Translations under genes and position numbers: made by a program
Shown: piece after piece, positions 1-7,860 of the stretch
Numbering within the stretch: position 1 is the first letter of the stretch
Layout of the letters: each line of letters starts with the position of its first letter
Origin: Actinomycetota bacterium
GTDB lineage: Bacteria > Actinomycetota > Actinomycetes > Streptosporangiales > Streptosporangiaceae
Reading direction: 5' to 3'
DNA: 34,615 nucleotides
Assembly (NCBI GenBank): GCA_027314515.1
Contig: DAHVAR010000050.1
Span: 1 to 34,615 of the forward strand
The notes under the pieces: model-generated
Databases searched by the model: none
What the model was told of the DNA's origin: nothing
The model's input: the letters and a program-made list of their open reading frames with translations, nothing else

Positions 1-150
1 CCGCACGATCTCACGGTCCCGCCAGAGTTGCGCGGGATCGGGGTCCGCATCGAGGATGACCTGCTCGTGACCGACGCGGGCGCCGAGGTGTTGTCAGCCG
101 CCCTGCCGCTGACCGCAGACGGCCTTCAGGCCTGGATGGCCGACGCCTGA
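1..150 (+). CDS. Xaa-Pro aminopeptidase (M24 family), C-terminal end only
   Basis: The left edge opens in frame 1 inside a gene that ends at TGA 148-150, leaving 49 residues. The visible tail contains the segment GIGVRIEDDLLVTDAGAEVL, which matches the end of M24 (aminopeptidase P / creatinase) enzymes, where the last metal-binding Glu and the strand after it precede a short C-terminal tail. These enzymes release an N-terminal residue next to proline using two metal ions in a pita-bread fold. The N-terminal domain and most metal ligands lie outside the window, so activity cannot be judged. The gene points toward the biosynthetic operon but is separated from it by about 1.2 kb of decayed sequence. 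Confidence 0.8.
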   Translation, partial: PHDLTVPPELRGIGVRIEDDLLVTDAGAEVLSAALPLTADGLQAWMADA

Positions 151-734
151 GAGTCGTCGGGGCTCAGGGTGACGCCGTTGCGGCGTGAAAAATGTCGGCA
201 GCTGGCCCGCCGTCACGCGGGAGCCCGGCTGCGCCCGGGCACTGCCGCCCGCATGGGCGGCTGGCCGTGGCGGGGAATGGTGCTGCGCGGTGCGCATCGA
301 CTGGCTCTGACCTGCTCGGGTCGGCTTGGTGAGCGTCGCGATAGTTGCGGTGAGTGCCTCGATCTGGGTGTGGGCACTGCACGATCCTGCCATGTCGGCC
401 ACGAAGACCATGCTGGACTAGCGGTTTGGCCACATCGCCAATCCGTGGGCCGCACAGCGGAAGGGCTTCTGGTTCGGTCAGGCGCGCTGGAGGCACCACG
501 GACCGGTATCGTGCCGCTGACACTACTCAGCCTGGAGGCGGCCGACGCGATGACCGGGATCAGCAAGGCCGCCCACGCAGCGTGGGGGCAGGCGTGCTCA
601 CCGGCGTGCTCACCTGGCATCAGGCCAAGGAGTTCAGTCGGCAGCTCATGTCCAGCCAGATGGAAGGCGACTTCTTTGTGCGCGGAGCCGTGATCGCCAC
701 CGCCGGGCGCGTACCCGCACAGTAACGAGCGGGG
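151..734. other. No convincing gene; possible decayed coding remnant
   Basis: Open frames on both strands overlap one another and none has a clear ribosome binding site plus a recognisable domain. Two plus-strand stretches look protein-like: about 392-520 (a start followed by an in-frame stop at 419-421, then an open stretch) and the end of a frame closing at TAA 723-725. They lie in different frames, which would fit a frameshifted gene, but I do not recognise a family. The neighbouring MarR gene is clearly decayed, so general decay of this junction is plausible. Confidence 0.25.
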
Positions 735-1227
735 TCAGGCAACCTTTGCCAGCAGGTCGCGCAACTCAGCTCGCCGTCCTCCCCGAGGACGTCCACCACC
801 TCTGCACGGACGGCGTCCACCTCGTTTGCTTCCGCCAGCTTCGCCCGGCCCCTGTCGGTCAGCCGCAACGCGTACCGCCGCCGGTCTCCCGGGTCACGCT
901 GGCGCTCGATGAGGCCCAGGTTCTCAAGATCGTCGACGACCAGGACCATGGTCGTCTCCTTACCTGCATGCTGCTCGCGAGCTCCTGCTGGGTGCAGAGA
1001 CCGAACTGCTCAGCGGTAGCGAGTGCGGCGTAGTGCCGCATCTGGATGCCGATCTCCGTGAGCAGCTGGTCGCCCCGACGGCCAAGCCGGTGGTGGGCGT
1101 TGACCGGCAGTTACCCAGTGCGCTGGCCTGGGCGTGCGGCAGGCTCTCACTGAGGTCCAGAAGCAGCTTGCTTGCTAAGCAGGGCGATCAGCCGTGACTG
1201 CTCCTCGCGCGTCAGCCTGCCAGTCAT
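735..1227 (-). pseudogene. MarR-family regulator, broken by several frameshifts
   Basis: A good ribosome binding site (GGAAGGTGAT) precedes ATG 1227, which opens MTGRLTREEQSRLIALLSKQ. The frame then shifts at a tandem AAGC-AAGC near 1168-1175; dropping one AAGC restores LLSKLLLDLSESLPHAQ. A second shift near 1110 leads into NAHHRLGRRGDQLLTEIGIQ and MRHYAALATAEQFGL, a third near 950-960 into the winged-helix part TMVLVVDDLENLGLIERQRD with the wing RRRYALRLT, and a fourth near 770 into the terminal ELRDLLAKVA with stop TGA at 735-737. Joined, the pieces give about 160 residues, the normal length of a MarR protein, in the correct order. It lies just beyond the last gene of the operon in the same direction, so it could once have regulated or travelled with the cluster. 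That link is inference. Confidence 0.8.
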
Positions 1228-1356
1228 ATCACCTTCCGCAAGCTGGTTGGGAGCAGGCCGCGGCCGACTTCGGAGAGCTGTGAAAGTCCTCACCTCCAAC
1301 TCGAATGAACCGCGCCTCGCGGCGCACACATGATCGGACGGCATACCCGTGCAGGT

Positions 1357-3288
1357 TCAGCGCGGGCCCGGCTCCCCAGATCCAGCAATGCCGCCGTAGA
1401 AGGCTCGCGCCTGGTCGATCAGCTTGAGCACCTCATGCCGGCGACGCGGCGCCTCGAACCGGCCCTCGCCCTGGATGAGTCCGGTCAGCCTGTCCAGCCA
1501 CGACAGGCACCAGCCGGCGTCCGCCGGGCGTGCCACCCGTTGGTCATCGATGTCAACCCAGACCGGGCTGGTGTGCGCGTACACCACCGGCCGGCCGCCG
1601 GCCGCCAGTGGATGCAACCCGCCTCGCACGGCAGCGGCCAGCCACGTCGGTGCCGTGGCGGTCACCACCGTAGTCACCTCGGCCCCGCACCGATCGTGGT
1701 CTACCTCGGCTACGGCAAGGGCACCCTCAGGGCCGAGGATCTCCACGCGCTCCAGCCCCCGCCCGACGGCTCGGGCTACCACCAGCAGGGACACCGCACC
1801 GTCAACGCGATCGCCTGGGCCATGCCCGGCCACCGAGATCTCCAGCCACGGCCCGTTGGTGGCGAACGTGCGGCCAGCACGGACCGCATCCTGCCAGGCA
1901 GCCGCCGACAGGGGGGCACCGCGCAGGTCAGCGTACGCCCGGCACCAGCCGACCGGATTGGACGTGAGCCGGCCGCGCGACCGGGACAGCATGACGTCCG
2001 TGCCCGCCGTCGCTGCGAGGCGCAGCCCGCAGCCGAGCAAGCGATGGTAGAGCTCCTCCGTCCCGACCACGTCGCCGGTGAGCAGGTCAAGCGAATCGAC
2101 CAGGCCAAGCGGCGCGTCGACGACGACCTCGCGGGCCTCGTACGAGCGGGCGCGAGCCACGTCGAAGACGGCCCGCGTGTCGGCCACGGCAACGGCGTGC
2201 GTGTAACCGATCGTGGCGCCGTGTGCTCGCATCTCAGCCAGCGCGATCGCGTTGGCCGGCGCGTCGTTCGGATCGCCGGACCGGGGATGACCGGTGCTGA
2301 GCCGCTGCGGCCAGCGATCCGCGCCGAACGCGTGCGCGTGACCGTAGAGGTCGTTTCGGTACTCCACCCCGAACCGGGTAATCGCGTCCGGCTCGCTGCC
2401 CGGCAGGTCCTGTCCGGCGTACGTGTCCAGGGCGGCCCGGTCGTAGACGCGCGCGGTGTTGTAGTTCGCGGCCACCAGGTTGAGTACGTGCAGCCCTTCC
2501 CCGCGCTGCATCAGTGTGGCCTCGGCCGGGTCGAGCACCGTATCGCCGGTGTAGTTGAGGTGGACGTGCAGATCGGCGCCGTACCAGCCGCGGGCGGCCG
2601 CGTCGTACAGACGGGTGGGCGTGAGCGCGACGGTACGGGACTCCCCCATCGCCACGGTCACTTTCGTGTCCGCGGGCGTCCATTCGGTGCCACGCGCCAC
2701 GCGAATCGCCAGCGGCACGGCTGGCACGTCGACCTCAAGGCGGTCACCGTGGAAGAACGGGTGGCCGGCCGCGTCGTACCGGCGGGTAGCACAACGTGGG
2801 TACCAGGCCCCGCCCCGGTCGTCGACTATCGACCATCGTGCGGGGCCACCGGCCTCGAGGCGCAGACGGCCGGCCGGGACGGGATCGCCGCCAAGCACCC
2901 TGTGCCCGTTCACTTCGAGTTCCGGTGCTCCTGCGGACACCGTGGCCGAAGCGATGCGGTCAGGGGCGATCACCTCGTAGCGGTAGTCGTGACCGGCCAG
3001 GAGGTACGGGAGGGGCGATCCGACGCGCAACCCGTCGGCGGCGGCCACCACGACCCCGGTCGGCAGTGGGTCGCGCAGCGCGGCTATCAGCGTGCCGAAC
3101 GGGTCGTCGAGCACGCCATGGGTCTTCCAGCGGCTGAAGGCCGCCATCCACCGCTGCTCGTCACAGCGGTCGGCGAATTGCAGCATCGGCGTCACGCCAC
3201 CGACGATCTCGACGCCCCAGTCATAGCCCGCCGTGGCCAGCGCATGCCGGTAGCCGGCCAGTTCAGCGTCGATCTGCTCACGAGTCAA
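1357..3288 (-). CDS. CehA/McbA-type PHP-domain metallohydrolase, 643 aa
   Basis: The last gene of the operon overlaps the transporter by 11 nt. The start is TTG 3288 with GGAG 7 nt upstream; no ATG or GTG fits better without losing sequence. Residues 1-230 form a poorly recognised beta-rich N-terminal region. The PHP domain follows: DLHVH at 239-243, HAH at 317-319, YTH at 362-364 and GTD at 429-431 supply the expected metal ligands, and AGRTFATNGPWLE near 471-483 is the typical CehA-type closing motif. Known relatives hydrolyse carbamate, amide or phosphate esters; the founding name comes from carbaryl hydrolase. In this cluster it could trim or unmask the product, or remove an acyl group added by the GNAT enzyme; the substrate is unknown. 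The family call is firm, the role is inference. Confidence 0.82.
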   Translation of the reverse strand: MTREQIDAELAGYRHALATAGYDWGVEIVGGVTPMLQFADRCDEQRWMAAFSRWKTHGVLDDPFGTLIAALRDPLPTGVVVAAADGLRVGSPLPYLLAGHDYRYEVIAPDRIASATVSAGAPELEVNGHRVLGGDPVPAGRLRLEAGGPARWSIVDDRGGAWYPRCATRRYDAAGHPFFHGDRLEVDVPAVPLAIRVARGTEWTPADTKVTVAMGESRTVALTPTRLYDAAARGWYGADLHVHLNYTGDTVLDPAEATLMQRGEGLHVLNLVAANYNTARVYDRAALDTYAGQDLPGSEPDAITRFGVEYRNDLYGHAHAFGADRWPQRLSTGHPRSGDPNDAPANAIALAEMRAHGATIGYTHAVAVADTRAVFDVARARSYEAREVVVDAPLGLVDSLDLLTGDVVGTEELYHRLLGCGLRLAATAGTDVMLSRSRGRLTSNPVGWCRAYADLRGAPLSAAAWQDAVRAGRTFATNGPWLEISVAGHGPGDRVDGAVSLLVVARAVGRGLERVEILGPEGALAVAEVDHDRCGAEVTTVVTATAPTWLAAAVRGGLHPLAAGGRPVVYAHTSPVWVDIDDQRVARPADAGWCLSWLDRLTGLIQGEGRFEAPRRRHEVLKLIDQARAFYGGIAGSGEPGPR

Positions 3289-4657
3289 TGCGATCTCCGC
3301 TCAGGTCAGGATCCACGTCGGTGGTCTCGGCCCGGGCTGCGTCCCGCCGCAACGCCGCGTCGGCCACGGCCGGGCGACCGGGGCCTGCCGGGGCAGCGCT
3401 GGCCGAGGTGGCGGCATCTGGTGCGGTGCCGGGTTTCTGTGCCGGCAGATTGCGCACCGACGGGAGCGCCAGGGCGCCAAGCGAGGTCGCACCGCACAGC
3501 ACGCCGCCCACCACCAGGGCATTGGCCGCCCCGAATGCTGCCGCCGCCGGGCCGGCCACCGCTAGGCCGATCGGGCCAAGCGCAACCGAACCGAGCGCGT
3601 CGTAGGCGCTGACCCGCGAGAGCGACTCCTGTGGCACGTGAGTCTGCAGCGAGGTGTCCCACAGCACCGAGAAGATGTCCAGGCACACGCCGATCAGCAG
3701 CGCGGTCACGGCCAGCACCCAGATCGGCATACCCGCCGCCCATGCGAAGAAGGCGGGCACGAAACCGAATGTCACATACGTCGCCACGCGTATCGGATGC
3801 CGTGGCCGTATCCGCATCGCGACCAGGCTGCCGACGACCAGCCCGGCCGCCCGCGCGACCGAGAACACCGTCCAGGACAGGACACCGCCGTACCTCGTGT
3901 GCGCCACCAGCGGGCCGAGCACGTTGATGCCGCCGTTGTAGCAGGCGTTGGCCAGGGAGAACTGCAGCACGATCGCCCAGATCCACTGGCGGGAGGCGAA
4001 CTCCCGCCACCCGGTGCGCAGATCGGTGAGCTTGCTCGCCTTCGGCAGCGCCTCCGTCGGCGGCAGCTTGACGCCGACCAGGAACACCGCCGAGAAGAGG
4101 AACGACGCGGCATCCACACCGAGCGCCCAGCCTGGGCCGATGGTGCCGGTGAGCACGCCCGCGATGGCCGCCCCAACAATCGTCGAGGAGTTCATTGAGA
4201 ACCGCAGCAGGGCGTTGGCTGATTGCAGTTGCTCTCGGTTGACGACTTGCGGGATGAGACCGGTCGACGCCGGGATGAACAGAGCCGGCGCCGCCCCGGT
4301 CACCACGGCCAGCGCGAGAATCGGCGCGAAATTGGACGTGTGGCTGATGAACAGTGCCGCGATGCCGGCCTGTCCGGCCGCGCCCATCAGATCGGAGGCA
4401 ACCATCACCAGGTTGCGCGGCAGCCGGTCGGCGATGACGCCGCCGAACAGCAGCAGCGCGATCTGGGCCAGCTGCCGCACGAGCAGCACCAGCCCGAGCT
4501 TGGTGGCCGATCCGCCCGGCATGTCCAGCACCGCGAACGCCAGGGCCACCGGCGAGATGGCGTTACCCAGCATGGACCCGGTCCGGGCGCAGTACAGCCG
4601 CAGGTATGAGCGGTTGCGCAGGACCTGCAGGTCGCTCCGGCGTATCAGCGTGGCCAT
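3278..4657 (-). CDS. MFS transporter, probable product exporter, 459 aa
   Basis: A 12-helix MFS protein of the MFS_3 / enterobactin-exporter-like type. The cytoplasmic loop motif GGVIADRLPRNLVM sits after the second helix, as in proton-driven antiporters. ATG 4657 is preceded by GGGAGG at good spacing. The last 60 residues are a charged, Ala/Pro-rich tail that is probably cytosolic. The gene is 50 nt downstream of the methyltransferase, one of the few real gaps in the operon, and its stop lies inside the start region of the PHP hydrolase gene. Being the only transporter in the operon, it most likely exports the product and gives self-protection. It could instead be an importer, but this subfamily is mostly associated with efflux. 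Confidence 0.85.
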   Translation of the reverse strand: MATLIRRSDLQVLRNRSYLRLYCARTGSMLGNAISPVALAFAVLDMPGGSATKLGLVLLVRQLAQIALLLFGGVIADRLPRNLVMVASDLMGAAGQAGIAALFISHTSNFAPILALAVVTGAAPALFIPASTGLIPQVVNREQLQSANALLRFSMNSSTIVGAAIAGVLTGTIGPGWALGVDAASFLFSAVFLVGVKLPPTEALPKASKLTDLRTGWREFASRQWIWAIVLQFSLANACYNGGINVLGPLVAHTRYGGVLSWTVFSVARAAGLVVGSLVAMRIRPRHPIRVATYVTFGFVPAFFAWAAGMPIWVLAVTALLIGVCLDIFSVLWDTSLQTHVPQESLSRVSAYDALGSVALGPIGLAVAGPAAAAFGAANALVVGGVLCGATSLGALALPSVRNLPAQKPGTAPDAATSASAAPAGPGRPAVADAALRRDAARAETTDVDPDLSGDRIDS

Positions 4658-4707
4658 GCGCTGCCTCCCGTTCTCCTCGGGGCCCTAAGATCGTGGAGCG
4701 GCTCGGC

Positions 4708-5457
4708 TCAGTCGAGGCGGTAGACCGACACCTGGTTGCGGGAGGCTGGCGTGAGCTGTCCGCGATGCCAGTCCGCGCACCGCTCGGCCAGCCGGAAGCC
4801 GGCTAGCCGAGCCATGAGGTCCAGTTCGGTTGGCCATGCATAACGCAGCGTAGTTGGATAGCGGCGGGTACCGCCGGCGCCGGCGTACACCGACTCGCTG
4901 CTGATGATCTGCGCCATCGGGTCGTGCCGCGTCCGCAGCAGCCAGGCACCGTCCTCGTCGATGCTTCGGACAAGGTCGGCGCCGGTCCCCGCCAGCTTGG
5001 TGAAGTCAGGGATGAAAGCCTCGACGACGAAATGCCCGCCCGGCCGCAGGTGCGCGGCGGCGTTGGCGAAGCACGCCACCTGGCCATCTTGGGTGAGCAC
5101 CATCAGGACGGTGTTGAACGCGGCGTACACGAGGTCGAACAAGCCGGTCACCCGGGTTGCCGTGATGTCGCCGACAACGGCTGAGATCTTCTCGGCGCCG
5201 GGCTTGCCGGCCAGCCGGTCAAGCATCGCCGGTGAAGCGTCGATGCCCGTCACCCGGACACCACGGGCGGAAAGGGCCATGGCCACCCTCCCGGTGCCGA
5301 TGCCGAACTCCAGGGCCTCGCCCGCCCCGGCCAGCTCGGCCAGCAGATCGGCCGCTGGCTCGGCGTCGGCTGCGGACGGATGGGCTGGGTAGGCGTCATA
5401 GATTTCGGCCCACTTCTCGCCGTACTCCCAGATGTCGGTGATCCGAATGTCAGTCAT
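4708..5457 (-). CDS. Class I SAM-dependent methyltransferase, 249 aa
   Basis: A Rossmann-fold methyltransferase. Motif I is EFGIGTGRVAMAL (about 50-62), followed by the acidic residue in GIDASPAML (about 73-81), and the post-II region FDLVYAAFNTVLMV. The start ATG 5457 overlaps the stop of the GNAT gene (ATGA), so translation is probably coupled. Length and motif order match small-molecule O-, N- or C-methyltransferases of the Methyltransf_25 type. In a kynurenine-type pathway a ring C- or O-methylation, as in 4-methyl-3-hydroxyanthranilate pathways, is one option. The sequence alone does not say which atom is methylated. Confidence 0.85.
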   Translation of the reverse strand: MTDIRITDIWEYGEKWAEIYDAYPAHPSAADAEPAADLLAELAGAGEALEFGIGTGRVAMALSARGVRVTGIDASPAMLDRLAGKPGAEKISAVVGDITATRVTGLFDLVYAAFNTVLMVLTQDGQVACFANAAAHLRPGGHFVVEAFIPDFTKLAGTGADLVRSIDEDGAWLLRTRHDPMAQIISSESVYAGAGGTRRYPTTLRYAWPTELDLMARLAGFRLAERCADWHRGQLTPASRNQVSVYRLD

Positions 5458-6392
5458 CGCCGGTCTCCCACTGCGGTTCGGTGCACCCGCATGCCATCCG
5501 GGAACTTGGCCGCGAACGGGCGCAGGTCCAGATCGTCGGGCCGGCCGGTGAACACCTCCAGCCGCAGATGCGTGTCGGGCGTGTCGGTCGCGTAGCTCAG
5601 CAACATCGTCGGGTCGGCCAGCTGGTCACCGGTTCGCAGTACGAGGTCGGCCTGGTCCCAGCCGGTGGCCGGGTCAATGTGGTGCGACGGGCTGGGCCGG
5701 AAGCCGAGCTGGCGCTTGAAGCGCAACAGGCCGGGTTGCGAGATGTGCCCGTACAAGTTGCGGTCCTTGCCCAGGCTGAAGACCCGGTGCCCGTACGACC
5801 GGGCGACCCGGGCCGCCTCCAGGTAGAGCACGCGGGACAGACTGGCCTCCCGGTGCGGCAGATCGACGGCGGAGAAGCGGACCCGCGCGGTGTCCAGCTC
5901 GGGTTCCCGCCGGATGAGCGCGCACCCGATCAGGGCGGGCCCGTCGGCCACGCACACTGCGAAGTAGCGGTCCCTGTCGGCCAGTACGTCCTCGCGCTCC
6001 GCGGCGGCGACCGCGACACCATGCCGCATCCGGGCCAGGCTCGCCTCATACACCGGCAGGAACGCGTCGAACAGCGCAGTGTCCAGGTCCCTGACTTCGA
6101 CCTTGTGTCCCTCATCGGCCAGCGCGCGCCGGGCGACCCGGATCTTCTGCCGTTCGCCCGGCGTGAGGGCGGCAAGGTAGGCCTCCTCCGAGTCGCCGAC
6201 ATCGGCGAGCCAGGTGATCTGCTGCGGCTTAGGCAGGAATCCCTCGGCTCGCAGCCTCGGCCAGCGCCCAGGATCGGGTCGCTCGACCCGGGCCACCTCG
6301 GCCACTCTAGCCGCCGCGCGCCAGGTACCGTCCACGGCGTCCTGCTCGCTCATCTCGGCCACGGTCACCCCGTGGAACCTGACAATGTTCAC
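5454..6392 (-). CDS. GNAT-superfamily (FemAB-like) acyl/aminoacyl transferase, 312 aa
   Basis: The chosen start is GTG 6392, whose bases overlap the TGA of the upstream methyltransferase (GTGA), the same coupling used elsewhere in this operon. Residues around 85-110 contain the positively charged stretch ERQKIRVARRALADEGHKVE typical of the Acetyltransf_6 / FemAB-like fold. The C-terminal half holds the acyl-donor core, with the region YGHRVFSLGKDRNLYGHISQ. Such proteins acylate amines with acyl-CoA or transfer amino acids from aminoacyl-tRNA. Here it could cap or mask an amine of the product, or add an amino acid unit. I cannot distinguish between these, and no close characterised relative comes to mind. 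Confidence 0.65.
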   Translation of the reverse strand: MNIVRFHGVTVAEMSEQDAVDGTWRAAARVAEVARVERPDPGRWPRLRAEGFLPKPQQITWLADVGDSEEAYLAALTPGERQKIRVARRALADEGHKVEVRDLDTALFDAFLPVYEASLARMRHGVAVAAAEREDVLADRDRYFAVCVADGPALIGCALIRREPELDTARVRFSAVDLPHREASLSRVLYLEAARVARSYGHRVFSLGKDRNLYGHISQPGLLRFKRQLGFRPSPSHHIDPATGWDQADLVLRTGDQLADPTMLLSYATDTPDTHLRLEVFTGRPDDLDLRPFAAKFPDGMRVHRTAVGDRR

Positions 6393-7081
6393 GACGGCGC
6401 CCGGCTGGGGATGAGTTCGAGCAGCTGGAACGTCACCGGCACCTCCAGGTCGCGCCGCAGCGATCGGAGCGTCGAGATGCGCAGGCCGGCCTCGTCGCAC
6501 AGCAGGGCCAGCTTGTCGTGGCTGCCCAGGTCAGAAAAGCCGAGCAGCAGGCGGCCGCCCGATGTCAGGTGCCGGGGCGCCTGCGCAAGGAACGCGCGGT
6601 GTGCCCGGTATCCCGGGTCGAAGAAGGCATGGTGCAGCGGGCTGGAATTGTGGCAATCCTCAGGCACCTCGACGAAGTTCGAGTTCCAGAAGATCATGTC
6701 GTACCGGTCGTCCGGCGCCAGTTCCGCACACATGTCGCTCAGCACCACCCGTACCCGTTCGGACACACCGTGCCGGGCGGCATTGGCCCGGGTGTTCTCG
6801 ACTGCGGCCGGGTTGATGTCGGATGCGGTGACGGCCAGGCACCCGGCCAGCGCCGCGCTGACCGCGGTGACCCCCGCCCCGCTGCCAATCTCCAGGAACG
6901 ATGTCGTCGGGAACGGGATCCAACTGGTGAAGAGCCCGGTGACCGGGGTGTCGACCGGGGAGAACACCCTGGGCAGTAGCGTCCAGCCCAGGCCCAGCAG
7001 CCGGAAGTCGGCGGGCCGGCGGTCATCAGCGGCGTTGCGTTCGAGCAGGAATTGCGCTCGGTCGATGCTGTGCTGGTTCAC
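6389..7081 (-). CDS. HemK/RsmC-like SAM-dependent methyltransferase, 230 aa
   Basis: The start is GTG 7081, overlapping the stop of the cyclase-family gene (GTGA). A much longer open frame continues upstream but runs through that gene in another frame, so it is not used. Motif I is EIGSGAG (64-70), then SDIN (87-90), and the catalytic-loop position has WNSNF (132-136) where HemK and RsmC-type enzymes carry NPPY or NPPF. The altered motif suggests a small-molecule substrate instead of a protein glutamine or rRNA base. The order of motifs and the length are otherwise normal for the MTS family. It follows the formamidase-like gene and precedes the GNAT gene, so it belongs to the tailoring part of the operon. 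Confidence 0.78.
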   Translation of the reverse strand: MNQHSIDRAQFLLERNAADDRRPADFRLLGLGWTLLPRVFSPVDTPVTGLFTSWIPFPTTSFLEIGSGAGVTAVSAALAGCLAVTASDINPAAVENTRANAARHGVSERVRVVLSDMCAELAPDDRYDMIFWNSNFVEVPEDCHNSSPLHHAFFDPGYRAHRAFLAQAPRHLTSGGRLLLGFSDLGSHDKLALLCDEAGLRISTLRSLRRDLEVPVTFQLLELIPSRAPS

Positions 7082-7860
7082 GCCACACCCCCCGCCGACC
7101 GCTCGATGAGGGCGATTACCCGCGCCGGGCTGCCGGATCCGCCGATGATCGGCAGTGGCGAGGCGATCACCACGGCTCCCCGCACCGGCAGCCGGCCGAG
7201 GTTGCGAAGCTGGGTCAGGCCGAAACGGCCGGCGCCCTGCAGGTGCCAGTGGCAGGGGAACGGCTGGCCGGCGAGCGTGGCGGCCTGCCCGGCGTCGGTA
7301 CCGACGGTCTCGACGCCCACGCCCAGCAGCGAGGTCTTCCCGGCCAGCCACTGGGCGCAGTCCGGTTCGATGCCCGGCGTGTGCCCACCGTTGAGGAAGG
7401 CGGCCGGGTCGCCGCCGCGGGCGTCCCACCCGGTGCGGTACAGCAGCCAGCCGCCCTCGGGCAGCGGCCCGTGCTCGTCCTGCCACCGCTGGATGTGCTC
7501 CCGGCTCAGCAGGAAGTCGGGATCGGCCGCCGACTCGGCACTGAAGTCGAGGACTACCGCCGGACCGATGAGCCGGCCCGGCGGGACCTGCGACACGTCC
7601 AGTCCGTCGCGGCCGGACACCCAGTGCACCGGCGCGTCGAAGTGCGTGCCCGTGTGTTCGGACAGCCGGATGTTGTTCCAGTAGGCGGTCGGGCCGGCCG
7701 CGTCGTAGTGGCTGATCATCTCGCGGGAAAACGGCCACGGCTGGCCATGGCCGGCCGGCAGCGCGATGATCGGCGTGGACTCCGACAATGGCGCGGTCAG
7801 GTCGATCGCCGCTATCGTCTCGGCGGCCAGCCCGAGGATGAGATCAGCCAGCGTGCTCAC
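7078..7860 (-). CDS. Cyclase-family metal hydrolase, probable kynurenine formamidase, 260 aa
   Basis: The start is GTG 7860, overlapping the TGA of the aminotransferase gene. The signature HTGTHFDAPVH (69-79), with His69, His73, Asp75 and His79, is the metal-binding motif of the cyclase family (PF04199), which contains bacterial kynurenine formamidase KynB. That enzyme hydrolyses N-formylkynurenine, the product of TDO, to kynurenine and formate. A TDO, a kynureninase-like protein and an FAD monooxygenase in the same operon make this the natural assignment. Other family members act on isatin or lactone-type substrates, so the name is probable, not proven. At 260 residues it is somewhat longer than classical KynB, with an extended N-terminal segment before the motif. 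Confidence 0.8.
   Translation of the reverse strand: MSTLADLILGLAAETIAAIDLTAPLSESTPIIALPAGHGQPWPFSREMISHYDAAGPTAYWNNIRLSEHTGTHFDAPVHWVSGRDGLDVSQVPPGRLIGPAVVLDFSAESAADPDFLLSREHIQRWQDEHGPLPEGGWLLYRTGWDARGGDPAAFLNGGHTPGIEPDCAQWLAGKTSLLGVGVETVGTDAGQAATLAGQPFPCHWHLQGAGRFGLTQLRNLGRLPVRGAVVIASPLPIIGGSGSPARVIALIERSAGGVA

Noticed and set aside
1330-3612. Long plus-strand open frame of 760 codons
   Set aside because: It is antisense to the PHP hydrolase and the transporter gene, is rich in Arg/Pro/Gly as expected of GC-rich shadows, and has no recognisable domain. The minus-strand frames carry clear motifs.
5481-7109. Plus-strand open frame of 542 codons
   Set aside because: Antisense to the GNAT and methyltransferase genes, with low-complexity Arg-rich translation and no domain.
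6389-7738. Extended 449-codon version of the HemK-like methyltransferase
   Set aside because: The upstream part lies inside the cyclase-family gene in another frame and is Arg/Ala/Gly-rich noise. GTG 7081 with the GTGA overlap gives a normal-length enzyme.
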